From Paenibacillus turicensis (lineage in GTDB: Bacteria > Bacillota > Bacilli > Paenibacillales > Paenibacillaceae), in the NCBI RefSeq assembly GCF_017873435.1, contig NZ_JAGGKG010000016.1, positions 60,282-124,281 on the forward strand: a DNA stretch of 64,000 nucleotides, written 5' to 3'. Position 1 is the stretch's first letter. Each line of letters begins with the position of its first letter. Positions 47,665-58,063 of this stretch are shown piece by piece. The translations under genes and the position numbers were made by a program. The notes below the pieces were generated by a model that saw only the letters and a program-made list of their open reading frames with translations, did not search any database and had not been told where the DNA came from.

Positions 47665-49401
47665 TTATCTAACGACAAACATCTGCTCAGCAATTTTTTG
47701 CTTCACCTGACACACTGTGTCAATTCGTTCTACATACCGTCGTACCGTTGAAGCAGAAACCCCATAACGAGTAGAAATCATTTGATAAGAGGAATCTAGC
47801 TGATGTACCTTGCTGATAAGATAGTCAAGTGCTGCCGCCCATCCTTGTACAGACTGGATTGTTGGGATATTGGGGTACTGCAATGTCAGAAATTGCACCC
47901 ATAACGTCTCCACGTCATGCTGTTGTTCTAAATCGCCTCGATTTGCCAAGTGTTCAAAGGCAACATCAAGTACACCTTGCCACTCCTTTTTCCATAACGG
48001 TAAGGTTGTTTTAACAACTGCGGTACTTACCATTTCTATCGTATTTCCATCATGAAAAGGAACGACTTTATTTACACCCATGCTTCGCAATGTAAACAAC
48101 ACTAAGTTCTTCACGTACATATCCTCATTGGGGTCAAGCAATAACTCCTGGAGCGCAAGCTTCACTTCCTCATCACCTATCTTGCCTAGTAACTGAACGA
48201 CTCCAATTTTAGTAGGACGATCACTATGACGAAGTGCCCAAAATAGGGACGAGCGCAATAGTGGATTCTGATCAACCTGTGAAGGCAACCATTCATCTAC
48301 CGATTCCCAATCCTTAAATTGCTCCTCAAATGGAAGCTGATAATGATAGCTAACGATCGGTAACCCTTGTCCATGCTCTGCCACCTCTAGCTGGCTCAAA
48401 TAAAACTGCGCTGTGTCATGAGCAGGGTCAAGCTTTTCAATTTGTAACCAAAGCTTTTTGGCAACCTCATATCTACCTGTATTACATGCAGCGGCGGCGG
48501 CATAATGAATTAAATTCGGATCATGTCCATGCTCGATTGTTCTAAGTAATCTTCTAAAATGTCCATATGCGATCTCATGCTGACCTAAAATCCCCATCGT
48601 TGTTGCTAGTTTAAACACATGCTCTTGATGAAATGGAACAATTTTACGTAGGTTTTCGATTAACGAAAGAAGAAGAATGGTTTCACCTTGATGTTGATAA
48701 AAAATAGCTAGATTACATAAAGCATGTAAATTGCCATCATCTTGATCAAGAACACTAGCAATGGCTGCATGTGCAGCTTCAAAATCACCGCGGTAATAAT
48801 AAGCTAATGCCAAATTATTAAGTGCAGCTAAAAAATCAGGCTGTTTTTGTGTAATATCCTCTAATAGGTTAATCGCCTGTGAAAAGTGTCCTGTCTCCAA
48901 GCATTTCCGAGCCTTTTCATGCTCGTAGACACCTTCTCGTGATTTAATCTGACTTAGCTTAGTCGGACGATTTAGCTCATATTGCAGCAATTCCATCATG
49001 TCCTTTGCTTCTTCAAGAAATTGCCCATTTTTGTCTTTTTCTAAGTAGTGCACAAGGGCTTCCTCTGCGTCCTCAAATAACTCCATATTGGCATAATTGT
49101 TAGCAATATAAAAATAGCATTCTGTCATTTCTGGGTCTATCTCTTCAAGAACATGCAACAACGCAGCATTAGACGCCGCATAATCTCCCATCTCAGATAA
49201 AATCCCTGCCATATTACAATGGTTCACTGGATTTTTAGGTTCATATTCAACGGCTTTGCCAAAATATTTTAATGCCTTGTCATAACGATACCGATCTAAT
49301 GAAGAGAGTGCTCTCTCAAAGAAAAAGCCTGCATCCATTGTCAAAGGCAAGACGTTGTTTTTGACAGCTGTAGCTGGCTGTTTCTCATTGTCCAAGTGCA
49401 A
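47665..49401 (-). CDS. Tetratricopeptide-repeat protein
   Basis: A ~578-residue cytosolic protein with TPR units over residues ~25-340 (ALKYFGKAVEYEPKNPVNHC, AALNNLALAYYYRGDFEAAH, LHALCNLAIFYQHQGE), a HEAT-like segment (~385-450, IGVVQLLGKIGDEEVKLALQ), and a C-terminal HTH-like tail (TRYGVSASTVRRYVERID). Similar genes lie near trxB in Paenibacillus-type genomes; role unknown. The start is a TTG at 49401 4 bases after GGAGG; a second TTG two codons later has better spacing, so the first two residues are uncertain. Confidence 0.85.
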   Translation of the reverse strand: MHLDNEKQPATAVKNNVLPLTMDAGFFFERALSSLDRYRYDKALKYFGKAVEYEPKNPVNHCNMAGILSEMGDYAASNAALLHVLEEIDPEMTECYFYIANNYANMELFEDAEEALVHYLEKDKNGQFLEEAKDMMELLQYELNRPTKLSQIKSREGVYEHEKARKCLETGHFSQAINLLEDITQKQPDFLAALNNLALAYYYRGDFEAAHAAIASVLDQDDGNLHALCNLAIFYQHQGETILLLSLIENLRKIVPFHQEHVFKLATTMGILGQHEIAYGHFRRLLRTIEHGHDPNLIHYAAAAACNTGRYEVAKKLWLQIEKLDPAHDTAQFYLSQLEVAEHGQGLPIVSYHYQLPFEEQFKDWESVDEWLPSQVDQNPLLRSSLFWALRHSDRPTKIGVVQLLGKIGDEEVKLALQELLLDPNEDMYVKNLVLFTLRSMGVNKVVPFHDGNTIEMVSTAVVKTTLPLWKKEWQGVLDVAFEHLANRGDLEQQHDVETLWVQFLTLQYPNIPTIQSVQGWAAALDYLISKVHQLDSSYQMISTRYGVSASTVRRYVERIDTVCQVKQKIAEQMFVVR

Positions 49402-49546
49402 AGCACCTCCTTTTTCTCACACTCAACAGTATACCATAGTCATGTACATCCTCCCATGAGGAAAAGAGTAGAATCTGCTAGCATTCCCTGTATAAAAGAG
49501 AAAAAATAGGTTAAAACCAAGTTGGGAATTATGTAAAATAATAGTA

Positions 49547-49681
49547 TTGGTCGTCATCACATTTGTTTTATTTGTAATACTAGCTACAAGAGGGATTAAA
49601 GCGTTGGATCTATATATCGAAGAGAAGACGGTGGGAAATTCATCAAAAACTACATATGTCCCGACTACGAAAGATAACTAG
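49547..49681 (+). CDS. Possible small single-pass membrane peptide
   Basis: A 44-codon frame beginning with TTG encodes a hydrophobic helix (VVITFVLFVILATRGIKALD) followed by a polar tail ending TTKDN. The composition looks coding, but there is no convincing ribosome binding site and the frame is open only a few codons further upstream. It could be a remnant of a longer gene or chance. Confidence 0.25.
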   Translation: MVVITFVLFVILATRGIKALDLYIEEKTVGNSSKTTYVPTTKDN

Positions 49682-49876
49682 AATAGTAATCTGTAATTAA
49701 TAGTATTATGTAACTAGATATTAGTTGCTAGAATAAATCTGACAGCTAGGGTTGATGGAGGGAAAGTCCACATTCTTACACTTAGGCAATACCTCCACCT
49801 GCTCTTTTCAAACTTCTTACTTTCTAATTTTCAAACTACTTACCTTCAAACTTCCTCTTTCCAAAACCTTTTACTT
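49682..49876. other. Intergenic region downstream of hisJ
   Basis: Part of the 475-base gap between the TPR and hisJ genes. GATGGAGG at 49754-49761 can pair with CCTCCACC at 49792-49799 (a G-U pair on the minus strand) but no U-run follows. Three TTCAAACT copies lie between 49808 and 49852, and the sequence is very T/C-rich. Confidence 0.4.
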
Positions 49877-50710
49877 TTAAGCCTCAGCTAACTTTAGTGA
49901 AATCATATCTCGCTTGCGGTTCTGAAAGGTGGCTAGCTCATTTACGCCTAATTCAGAAAGTAGCTTTAACGCAATATCGATATTTTGAAAAACATTTTCA
50001 GGCTGATGCGCATCCGATCCTACGGTCATAGAAATGTGTAATTGATGCGCTTGCTCTAAAATACGTCGGCTAGGAAACATTTCCTTACAAGGTTTAGTTA
50101 GACCTGAAGCATTAAGCTCAATCGCTACACCAGCATCAGCAATAGCTTTAAGCGCCATCTGTTCTAGCTGTTTCCATTCCTCAGCATGATCTGATGTTGG
50201 CACATACTCAAAACGTTTAATGACATCCAAATGACCCATAATATCATAAAACCCTGTTTTAGCCGCCTTGCTTACCGCCTCATAATAACGTCTATATTCG
50301 TTCAACACATCTTTACCTTCCCAGTTATGCACCTGACGAAAATCAGAAATATCCCATTCGCCTAAAAAATGAACAGAACCAATTACATAATCCCAAGGAT
50401 AGTCTTCAATAATGCGGGCAATCTCTTCCTCATACCCTTCAATATAGTCACCTTCAAGTCCTAAGCGAATGTCAATTTGCTCACGGTACTTGTGTTTAAG
50501 CTGCAATACTTCTTCTACATAATACGGAAGCTCAGCCATTGGCATCGCCATTTCAGGGTAATACGTGGCAGGATTGACGTGTATGAGTGGCATATGATCG
50601 GATAAGCCAAGCTGTGTGATCCCTTTTGCAATCCCTTGCTGCACATATTGCTCTAGTGTTCCTTCCGCATGACCACAACGCGCATGGTGAGTATGATAGT
50701 CAATTAGCAT
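49877..50710 (-). CDS. hisJ: Histidinol-phosphatase, PHP family
   Basis: A 277-residue PHP-fold metal phosphatase that makes histidinol from histidinol phosphate. DYHTHHARCGHAEG carries the first metal ligands; LGLEGDYIEG, VIGSVHFLG, MGHLDVIKRF and TVGSDAHQPENV supply the others. The ATG at 50710 has GGGAGG 7 bases before it. Last gene of the histidine operon. No other histidinol phosphatase domain is in the operon, as hisB here is only the dehydratase. Confidence 0.92.
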   Translation of the reverse strand: MLIDYHTHHARCGHAEGTLEQYVQQGIAKGITQLGLSDHMPLIHVNPATYYPEMAMPMAELPYYVEEVLQLKHKYREQIDIRLGLEGDYIEGYEEEIARIIEDYPWDYVIGSVHFLGEWDISDFRQVHNWEGKDVLNEYRRYYEAVSKAAKTGFYDIMGHLDVIKRFEYVPTSDHAEEWKQLEQMALKAIADAGVAIELNASGLTKPCKEMFPSRRILEQAHQLHISMTVGSDAHQPENVFQNIDIALKLLSELGVNELATFQNRKRDMISLKLAEA

Positions 50711-50777
50711 GTAACAACCTCCCTTCACAACAAATTGCAATTTTGAAAAAATCAATAGTTCACTCTATCGTGGTACA

Positions 50778-51548
50778 CTAATCCTTACGTGGCCGCTCAT
50801 GTCGAAGCTGTAATTCCTGCATAATTTCGTCCAATTCAAGCCCTTGCTGACGCAACAACACAAGTAAATGATAGATGAGATCACTCACCTCATAACGAAG
50901 CTCTGCATTATCATTATTTTTAGCCGCTATAATCGATTCCGCGGTTTCTTCGCCTACTTTTTTAAGGATTTTATCTAATCCCTTTTCAAATAAATAAGTG
51001 GTGTATGCACCTTCCGGGCGAGTTTTGAATCGCTCCTCAATTAACTGCTCTAGCTCTTCCAAAACAGCAAAGCGCTCATCTGCGCCTTGTGCCGAACCTT
51101 GTTCAGCTATAGCTTGTACCTTTTGTACTTGCTGTTCCAGCTGTCCTTTCGCCCCCGATACGTTTACGTTTTGAACTGAAGATGCATCAGCTACGCCCTC
51201 TTGCCCGTCGTCCGCCATCACAACGTTATGGAAACAGCTAGTTTCCCCTGTATGACACGCAGGCCCTGCACATACCACTTCAAACAGAATCGCATCCGCA
51301 TCACAATCGTAACGAAAGCCTACAATTTGTTGTGTATTCCCTGAGGTTGCCCCCTTATGCCACAATTCAGCGCGTGAACGGCTCCAGAACCAAGTTTGCT
51401 TTGTCTCTAAGCTTTTCAAGAAAGACTCCTCATTCACATAAGCAAGCGTAAGCACCTCTTTAGTATGAAAATCCTGTACAATAGCAGGGCATAACCCTTT
51501 ATCATCCCATTTAATAGTATCCTTTAGTGACGAAATTGGCATACTCAT
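50778..51548 (-). CDS. hisI: Bifunctional phosphoribosyl-AMP cyclohydrolase / phosphoribosyl-ATP pyrophosphatase
   Basis: A 256-residue fusion (often written hisIE). HisI (residues ~1-112) has [19 protein letters not shown] and CHTGETSCF for zinc binding; HisE (~165-255) has [30 protein letters not shown]-like [14 protein letters not shown] and [10 protein letters not shown]. The ~45-residue linker between them (rich in V, Q, A and [21 protein letters not shown]) is longer than usual. The ATG overlaps the hisF stop by four bases. Confidence 0.95.
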   Translation of the reverse strand: MSMPISSLKDTIKWDDKGLCPAIVQDFHTKEVLTLAYVNEESFLKSLETKQTWFWSRSRAELWHKGATSGNTQQIVGFRYDCDADAILFEVVCAGPACHTGETSCFHNVVMADDGQEGVADASSVQNVNVSGAKGQLEQQVQKVQAIAEQGSAQGADERFAVLEELEQLIEERFKTRPEGAYTTYLFEKGLDKILKKVGEETAESIIAAKNNDNAELRYEVSDLIYHLLVLLRQQGLELDEIMQELQLRHERPRKD

Positions 51549-52303
51549 CGAATCTCCACCCCTTTAAGTCGAAGTTGCTGCTTCACTTCTTCAATTGCCA
51601 GCTCTTTATAATGAAAAATACTTGCGGCTAACGCTGCATCAGCTTGCCCCGCAGTGAACACCTCATAAAAATCTTCGCTTTTTCCAGCTCCACCTGAAGC
51701 AATAACAGGAATAGAAACAGCGCTACTCACCGCTTTAGTTAAAGCAATGTCAAACCCATTTTTAGTCCCATCCGCGTCCATGCTTGTTAATAAAATTTCA
51801 CCCGCACCTAGGCTTGTCACGTCTTTCACCCATTGTAAAGCCTTAATGCCTGTTGGCTTGCGCCCACCATGTGTATAGACTTCCCACTCTTCCCAATCTG
51901 CATTGTATTTCGCATCGACTGCAACTACAATACACTGGGAGCCAAAATAAGAAGCACCTTCAGAAATTAGCTTAGGGTTCAGCACCGCCGCGGTATTAAT
52001 TCCAATCTTATCTGCGCCCGCACGTAAAATGGTCTTCATGTCCTCTACCTTTGAAATCCCCCCACCTACCGTAAATGGAATAGAAATTTCACCAGCCGTT
52101 TGCCGAACCACCTCGACCATTGTGGCACGCCCTTCATTTGAAGCAGAAATATCAAGAAATACTAGCTCGTCTGCCCCCTCTTGATCATACAATGCAGCTA
52201 GCTCTACAGGATCACCTGCATCACGCAGATTGACAAAGTTTACTCCCTTAACCACGCGTCCATCCTTGACATCAAGGCATGGAATAATTCGTTTAGCCAA
52301 CAT
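51545..52303 (-). CDS. hisF: Imidazole glycerol phosphate synthase, cyclase subunit
   Basis: A 252-residue TIM barrel that uses ammonia from HisH to make imidazole glycerol phosphate and AICAR. The start [19 protein letters not shown] (catalytic Asp), [29 protein letters not shown] (second Asp) and [13 protein letters not shown] are classic. The ATG at 52303 has GGGGGAAG upstream. It forms a complex with HisH. Confidence 0.97.
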   Translation of the reverse strand: MLAKRIIPCLDVKDGRVVKGVNFVNLRDAGDPVELAALYDQEGADELVFLDISASNEGRATMVEVVRQTAGEISIPFTVGGGISKVEDMKTILRAGADKIGINTAAVLNPKLISEGASYFGSQCIVVAVDAKYNADWEEWEVYTHGGRKPTGIKALQWVKDVTSLGAGEILLTSMDADGTKNGFDIALTKAVSSAVSIPVIASGGAGKSEDFYEVFTAGQADAALAASIFHYKELAIEEVKQQLRLKGVEIR

Positions 52304-52445
52304 CCTGCTTCCCCCCTTTCTTTTTAACATGAGCTTGTAGCTTATTGCCACCTTAACCCCGATTGTGAGATTCAGATATCATTACTATTTACCTGAAGAT
52401 TACTACCCACCTGAAGTCGTCATGCCCTACATCGCTAATAACCTG

Positions 52446-53180
52446 CTACGCCTTCTGTATTTCCGCAATCGCTTTTTCTAATGAAATATTCCCTGTATAA
52501 AGTGCTTTACCTACAATCGCTCCACCTACACCTTGATCCTTATAACGTGCCAATGCCAATAAATCCTCCTGTACGGTTACCCCACCAGAAGCAATGACCG
52601 TTTTACCAGATACCTTCGCTAAATTCACGATAGCTTCTACATTTGGACCCTGCATCATCCCATCTCTAGAAATATCGGTGAAAATAAACGTTTCCGCTCC
52701 CTTGGCCGCTAATTGCTGCGCAAGCTCCACTGCTTGGATCGAAGATGTGTTTAACCAACCTCTTGTTGCAACATAGCCGTCTCTAGCATCAATGCCAATC
52801 GCAACCTGATCACCATATTGCTGTAGTACTGCGGATGTAAATGCTTCGTCCTCAATCGCAGCCGTTCCGATAATGACTCGACTTACACCTAACGACAGCA
52901 ACCTTTTGACCGATTCCAAATCTCGAATGCCGCCGCCAACCTGCACAGGAACCCCAACGGCTGACGCAATCTGACCGATTAACTCGTCATTAACTGGATA
53001 ACCTGCTTTCGCCCCATCCAAGTCAACAAGGTGAATATAGCTTCCCCCTTGCTGTTCCCAAGCCTTTGCGACCTCAACCGGATTTTCGTTGTACACCGTC
53101 TCCTGATTGTAATCCCCTTGCACTAGCCTGACACACTTGCCACCACGAATATCAATCGCAGGATATATAATAAATGACAT
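52446..53180 (-). CDS. hisA: ProFAR isomerase
   Basis: A 244-residue TIM barrel related to HisF that opens the ribose ring of Pro[23 protein letters not shown] (catalytic Asp), [17 protein letters not shown] and [16 protein letters not shown] (second Asp) are visible. The ATG at 53180 lies behind GGGGGCC. A 142-base gap, with no clear terminator, separates it from hisF. Confidence 0.97.
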   Translation of the reverse strand: MSFIIYPAIDIRGGKCVRLVQGDYNQETVYNENPVEVAKAWEQQGGSYIHLVDLDGAKAGYPVNDELIGQIASAVGVPVQVGGGIRDLESVKRLLSLGVSRVIIGTAAIEDEAFTSAVLQQYGDQVAIGIDARDGYVATRGWLNTSSIQAVELAQQLAAKGAETFIFTDISRDGMMQGPNVEAIVNLAKVSGKTVIASGGVTVQEDLLALARYKDQGVGGAIVGKALYTGNISLEKAIAEIQKA

Positions 53181-53243
53181 CTCACTGGCCCCCTTATACT
53201 TCATTACAAAGACTATTCTCTCAGCTGACAGTTACATTCCCAC

Positions 53244-53870
53244 TCAAGCTTGCTTCTTACCAACAACATTATTTAAAAAGCTTTCCAGCAAAGCCATACC
53301 TAACTCACTGCTCTTCTCAGGGTGAAACTGCATTCCATAAACATTGCCACGTCCCACAATCGCGGTCACCTCATGACCATAGTCTGTAACGGCTAACAAA
53401 TCAGCACGATCTGTAGGCAGTACATGATATGAGTGGACAAAATAAACATAACCTTCCTCTAACCCTGCTAGCAAAGCATCATTTTCCGCTTTAAACTGTA
53501 GCTTATTCCAGCCCATATGTGGAATTTTAAGCTCTCCTTCTACAAAGCGTACCACCTTGCCTGGTAAAATCCCAAGCCCCTGATAGTTGCCATGTTCCAC
53601 ACTTTCATCAAACAATAACTGCATCCCAAGGCAGATCCCCAGTAGCGGTTGACCACGTGTAACGACATCCTGTAGCACTTTATCCAGTCCGGTCTGCGAC
53701 AATTGCTTCATCGCATCTCCAAAAGCACCCACCCCTGGCAAAATAACACCATCTGCCGCCTCAATCTCTGCTTGGCTAGCGGCTACAATGACTTGATGCC
53801 CTAAACGTTCTACCGCCTTGCCCACACTATGCAAATTCCCCATGCCGTAGTCAACAATTGCTACTTTCAC
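53244..53870 (-). CDS. hisH: Imidazole glycerol phosphate synthase, glutaminase subunit
   Basis: A 208-residue class I glutamine amidotransferase feeding ammonia to HisF. The nucleophile Cys is in PLLGICLGMQLLFDES, and the His/Glu pair is in MQFHPEKSSE. The start is a GTG at 53870 behind AAGGAGTG (VKVAIVDYGMGN), 4 bases after the hisB stop. Confidence 0.97.
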   Translation of the reverse strand: MKVAIVDYGMGNLHSVGKAVERLGHQVIVAASQAEIEAADGVILPGVGAFGDAMKQLSQTGLDKVLQDVVTRGQPLLGICLGMQLLFDESVEHGNYQGLGILPGKVVRFVEGELKIPHMGWNKLQFKAENDALLAGLEEGYVYFVHSYHVLPTDRADLLAVTDYGHEVTAIVGRGNVYGMQFHPEKSSELGMALLESFLNNVVGKKQA

Positions 53871-53874
53871 GATA

Positions 53875-54474
53875 CTACAGCACTCCTTTCGTTGAAGGCA
53901 CACCAGTTACACGTGGGTCTATGCTTGTCGCCTCGTCTAGTGCACGTCCTAATGCCTTAAAGACAGCCTCCACCATGTGGTGTGTATTTTTACCATAATG
54001 AACAATGACATGTAACGTAATTCTTGCCTCAAGTGCAAGCTTCCATAAAAACTCATGTACAAGCTCAACGTCAAAACTCCCTACACGACTAGACGGATAC
54101 TCCGCTCGATACTCAAAGTGAGGACGATTGCTAATATCTACAACTACTTGGGCCAAAGCTTCATCCATCGGGATAAAGACACTCGCATAACGCTTAATCC
54201 CCTTTTTATCGCCTAAAGCTTCACGAAATACTTGCCCTAAGCAAATGCCGATATCCTCCACCGTATGATGATCATCAATTTCGATATCCCCTTGAGCCTT
54301 CACATCCAAATTAAATTGACCATGCTTCGTAAATAAATCCAACATATGATTTAAAAACGGCACATCGGTTTCAAGGTTCGTTTTACCCGTTCCATCTATG
54401 TCAAAGGACAATTTAATATTCGTTTCATTCGTTTGGCGACTTACTTCACTGCTACGTCCCTGTGAATTACTCAT
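53875..54474 (-). CDS. hisB: Imidazoleglycerol-phosphate dehydratase
   Basis: A 199-residue dehydratase (monofunctional, unlike the E. coli fusion). Metal motifs are in FLNHMLDLFTKHGQF, DDHHTVEDIGICLGQ and VIVHYGKNTHHMVEAVFKAL. The ATG at 54474 has AGGTGATT upstream; a GTG three codons earlier is less likely. It removes water from imidazole glycerol phosphate. Confidence 0.97.
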   Translation of the reverse strand: MSNSQGRSSEVSRQTNETNIKLSFDIDGTGKTNLETDVPFLNHMLDLFTKHGQFNLDVKAQGDIEIDDHHTVEDIGICLGQVFREALGDKKGIKRYASVFIPMDEALAQVVVDISNRPHFEYRAEYPSSRVGSFDVELVHEFLWKLALEARITLHVIVHYGKNTHHMVEAVFKALGRALDEATSIDPRVTGVPSTKGVL

Positions 54475-54515
54475 TATAATCACCTATTCCTCTCAACCTG
54501 TGTTTTAGGGCTTCT

Positions 54516-55817
54516 TTACTGTTCCTTACGTGCTTTGCCTTCCTTCGCTAACCGAACCTCAATCGCTCTAGCATGTCCTTCTAACCCTTCACGTCGTGCT
54601 AGCTCAATAATGGTGTCTCCGTCTCTAAGTAACGCTTCCTTGCTATAATAAATCAAACTTGATTTCTTAATAAAATCGTCCACATCTACTGGAGATGAAA
54701 AACGAGCTGTTCCATTTGTGGGAATAATATGGTTGGGGCCTGCAAAATAATCCCCCACAGGCTCAGAGCTATAAGCACCTACAAAAATCGCACCTGCATT
54801 TACAACCTTACCCACGTATTGCATTGGCTCCTCTACCATCAATTCAAAATGCTCTGGAGCGATGCTGTTGATGACATCTATCCCTGCCTCGATTGAATCC
54901 ACCACGATAATGACACCATAGTCTCGAATAGAAGCTCTAGCAATGTCCTGACGAGGTAGCTCAGCCAACTGGCGCTCCACCTCCTGCTGACAAGCTGTAG
55001 CAAAGGAGACTGAAGGTGTCACAAGGATTGCACATGCCATCTCATCATGCTCTGCTTGTGATAACAGGTCTGCCGCCACATAGACAGGATCAGCATGTTC
55101 ATCTGCTAGCACTGCAATTTCGCTTGGTCCAGCGATACTATCAATGTCTACTGCACCATAGACCTCACGTTTTGCAAGCGCCACATAAATATTTCCGGGC
55201 CCACAAATTTTATCGACCTGCTTAATACTATCTGTACCATACGCAAGTGCGGCAATCGCTTGTGCACCACCCACACGATAAATTTCCTTCACCCCTACTT
55301 CTGCAGCCGCTACTAGAATATAAGGGTCTATACCTTCCTTCCCACCTGTAGCTGGCGGTGTTACTAATACGATTTCCTTCACGCCCGCCACCTGAGCAGG
55401 AATCACATTCATGAGTACCGAAGAGGGATATGACGCTTTACCCCCAGGGACATATACGCCAACACGCTGTAATGGGTGAATAATTTGCCCGAGAATTGTA
55501 CCATCCTGCTGAACATCCATCCAAGATTCCCGCTTTTGTCTACTATGAAAGGCACGAATGTTATTAGCAGCACTTACGATCGCTTGCACAAATGTAGGCT
55601 CTACCTTCAGATATGCATCTTTAAGCTCCTGCTCTGTTACTCGCAATTGGGAGGCTTCGAGCGCTACCCCATCAAGCTCCTTACTATATTTTAATACTGC
55701 TTGATCACCTTCTGCCTTCACTTCTGCTACAATTTTCTTTACATCTGCATTTTGCTCTGGTGTACCATAGTCCACATCACGCTGAAGCTTAAATTCCTCT
55801 AACGCTACGATTCGCAT
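54516..55817 (-). CDS. hisD: Histidinol dehydrogenase
   Basis: A 433-residue zinc enzyme that oxidises histidinol to histidine in two NAD-dependent steps. Blocks include YVPGGKASYPSSVLMNVIPA, CGPGNIYVALAKR, IDSIAGPSEIAVLADEHADP, SQAEHDE and NSIAPEHFEL. AGGGGGAATAAGGG lies before the ATG, overlapping the hisG stop. Full length. Confidence 0.98.
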   Translation of the reverse strand: MRIVALEEFKLQRDVDYGTPEQNADVKKIVAEVKAEGDQAVLKYSKELDGVALEASQLRVTEQELKDAYLKVEPTFVQAIVSAANNIRAFHSRQKRESWMDVQQDGTILGQIIHPLQRVGVYVPGGKASYPSSVLMNVIPAQVAGVKEIVLVTPPATGGKEGIDPYILVAAAEVGVKEIYRVGGAQAIAALAYGTDSIKQVDKICGPGNIYVALAKREVYGAVDIDSIAGPSEIAVLADEHADPVYVAADLLSQAEHDEMACAILVTPSVSFATACQQEVERQLAELPRQDIARASIRDYGVIIVVDSIEAGIDVINSIAPEHFELMVEEPMQYVGKVVNAGAIFVGAYSSEPVGDYFAGPNHIIPTNGTARFSSPVDVDDFIKKSSLIYYSKEALLRDGDTIIELARREGLEGHARAIEVRLAKEGKARKEQ

Positions 55818-55820
55818 CCC

Positions 55821-56450
55821 TTATTCCCCCTCGATCACTTTACTCAGTGCATCACATACCGCTTGGATTTCACTATTTTTCATCCGATAACTTACTCTAT
55901 TCGCAATGAGACGACTCGTAATCTCAAATATACTTTCCATCTCAACTAAGCCATTCTCCCGTAACGTTTGTCCTGTTTCTACCATATCCACGATTCGATC
56001 TGCCAAACCAATAAGAGGAGCAAGCTCAATCGATCCATTTAGCTTAATGACCTCGACCTGCTTCCCTTGCTCACGAAAATACTGCGAAGCAACATTAGGA
56101 TACTTTGTAGCCACACGCTGCTGAATGCCTGGCTTCCAATCTGGCAAACCAATGACGGACATCCGACATCTCGCAATTCCCAGATCTAATAACTCATATA
56201 CATCTCGCTTTTCCTCTAGCAAAACATCTTTGCCTACCACACCAATATCGGCAACTCCGTATTCTACATACGTAGGCACATCTACAGGCTTTGCCATAAT
56301 AAATTCCATTCCCAGATCAGGTAAAGGAATAACAAGCTTACGTGATTCATCTACATCCTTTGGAATGTTTATTCCAGCAATCCGAAACATTTCAGAAGCC
56401 TTTTTATAAATTCTCCCTTTTGGCATCGCAACCTTAATAATTTGGCCCAA
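55821..56450 (-). CDS. hisG: ATP phosphoribosyltransferase, short form
   Basis: A 209-residue catalytic subunit that starts histidine synthesis. It is the short form lacking the C-terminal regulatory domain and so needs HisZ, encoded upstream. [29 protein letters not shown] and ELNG-type [25 protein letters not shown] mark the family. The start is a TTG with GGGGAG 6-7 bases upstream. Confidence 0.96.
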   Translation of the reverse strand: MGQIIKVAMPKGRIYKKASEMFRIAGINIPKDVDESRKLVIPLPDLGMEFIMAKPVDVPTYVEYGVADIGVVGKDVLLEEKRDVYELLDLGIARCRMSVIGLPDWKPGIQQRVATKYPNVASQYFREQGKQVEVIKLNGSIELAPLIGLADRIVDMVETGQTLRENGLVEMESIFEITSRLIANRVSYRMKNSEIQAVCDALSKVIEGE

Positions 56451-56551
56451 GCTTCGCTCCCCCTCATTTTACACATCTATAACTAAACCTATATCTTCAG
56501 CATTTTGTATAAATGAATTAACTTTCCTACCTTATTCCCGCTCTACGCTAT

Positions 56552-57760
56552 TTAATCAAAAATAATGACCTCACTATACAATTGTTTTCCTTGCTCTTGG
56601 TTGCTTTCCGTCTTCTCACTCATGTGCACACTATCGTTGCTTTTATCTACTGCTGTATTGAATTCGCTAGTAATCACTTTGCGCCCTGCTTCTCTTAAAG
56701 CATTAGCACGACCAAAAGCCTCTTTACGACGAGCAGCAACATAAGTAATAAGAATCGGAGCCTCATACGCTACCTCAAGCCCATGTACTCCATCTAAAAT
56801 GCGGTTCGTTTTAATTGAAAACCCTGTTGCAGGTGCAGGACGACCTAACTGCTGAAGCAAATTATCGTACCGTCCGCCATTACATACCGGTGATCCAAGC
56901 TCTGATGCGTAACCTTCAAAGGTCATCCCCGTATAATACGTAAAATCGCCGATCATCGTTAAATCTATAACAACATGCTGAGCAACGCCATAATCCTCAA
57001 GCACATCCCATATCTTTATTAAATGCTCCATTGCACCTATCGAAAGGGGATGCTGACTTAATTGCTTGGCTTGCGTACAGATTTCTTTGCCACCTCGTAA
57101 GCGCAATAGGCCCTCTAGCTCTTTTCTCTGCCCTTCTGCTAAAGATAACGTACCTAATAGCTCCTTATAACCTACATAATCACGCTCTAGCAACTTACCT
57201 TTTAATCCTTCACGCGCCTCTTCTGCGGTTGGTAATGTCTCTTGTAGTATTCCGTCCAAAAAACCGACGTGCCCAAGCGCAATTTTAAACTGAGATACGC
57301 CCGCGGCTTGGAGGGAAGAGATCGCAAGTGCAATAACTTCTGCATCTGCCTCCGCTGAATCATCACCAACTAGCTCCACGCCCGTCTGGAAAAATTCAGC
57401 TTCTCTTCCCGCTTCCTCTTCAATCGTTCTAAATACGTTGGCATGGTAACATAAACGAAGAGGCAGTGGCTCATCCTTAAGTAGTGATGAAACTACTCTA
57501 GCAATGGGTGCGGTCATATCCGATCGAAGCACCATCTGCGTCCCTCTGTTATTTAAAAGCTTAAACAATTTATGATCAGAGGTTGAGCTTGCTGTCCCTA
57601 CGGTTTCGTAATATTCCATCGTTGGAGTCATAATTTGACGGTATCCCCAGCTAGCCATACAAGCTAACATTTTGCTCTCTATGGCACGTAATTTATCTAC
57701 CGCATAGGGCAAATAATCACGTACACCAATTGGTTTTTCAAATCCTTTAGGCTTAGACAA
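56552..57760 (-). CDS. hisZ: ATP phosphoribosyltransferase regulatory subunit
   Basis: A 402-residue HisRS-like protein that activates short HisG. Class II tRNA synthetase motifs are recognisable (GVRDYLPYAVDKLRAIE, MVLRSDMTAPIARV, EREAEFFQTGVELVG-like AGREAEFFQTGVEL, GGRYDNLLQQLGRPAPATGF). The C-terminus lacks the tRNA anticodon-binding domain. I place the start at the second of two TTG codons, six bases after GAGGTG, giving MSKPKGFEKPIGVRD; an ATG six codons upstream has no site. First gene of the histidine operon. Confidence 0.93.
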   Translation of the reverse strand: MSKPKGFEKPIGVRDYLPYAVDKLRAIESKMLACMASWGYRQIMTPTMEYYETVGTASSTSDHKLFKLLNNRGTQMVLRSDMTAPIARVVSSLLKDEPLPLRLCYHANVFRTIEEEAGREAEFFQTGVELVGDDSAEADAEVIALAISSLQAAGVSQFKIALGHVGFLDGILQETLPTAEEAREGLKGKLLERDYVGYKELLGTLSLAEGQRKELEGLLRLRGGKEICTQAKQLSQHPLSIGAMEHLIKIWDVLEDYGVAQHVVIDLTMIGDFTYYTGMTFEGYASELGSPVCNGGRYDNLLQQLGRPAPATGFSIKTNRILDGVHGLEVAYEAPILITYVAARRKEAFGRANALREAGRKVITSEFNTAVDKSNDSVHMSEKTESNQEQGKQLYSEVIIFD

Positions 57761-57953
57761 CAAGCTCACCTCATCCATTCATATTTTCATTAAATAAATT
57801 ACATCAATAAATAGTTAATACTTTTGGGGTAAGATTTATTATAATTTCTTTATCATAATATGCTTTATTATATTAAAGTACTACCATACTACCAAACTAA
57901 AGTTAAGTGATATTTTATCATATCTTTTTTAGCTTCGTCAATTATAAAAAAAT

Positions 57954-57979
57954 AAAACCGTTTTGTAGCATGGACTGTC
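57954..57979 (+). promoter_or_regulatory. Candidate ECF-type promoter of the sigma factor gene
   Basis: AAAACC (57954-57959), 16-base gap, TGTC (57976-57979) approximates the AAC/CGTC pattern of ECF sigma promoters and would allow autoregulation. A sigma-A-like pair TTGTAG-N17-TATAAG overlaps it (57963-57991), so which is used is open. Confidence 0.35.
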
Positions 57980-58063
57980 TTAATATATAAGTATGCATAC
58001 TATAATTTTGCGTTTTGATTATGACCAGTACAGATAGAGAGAAGAGGAAGGAACTTTAATCGT

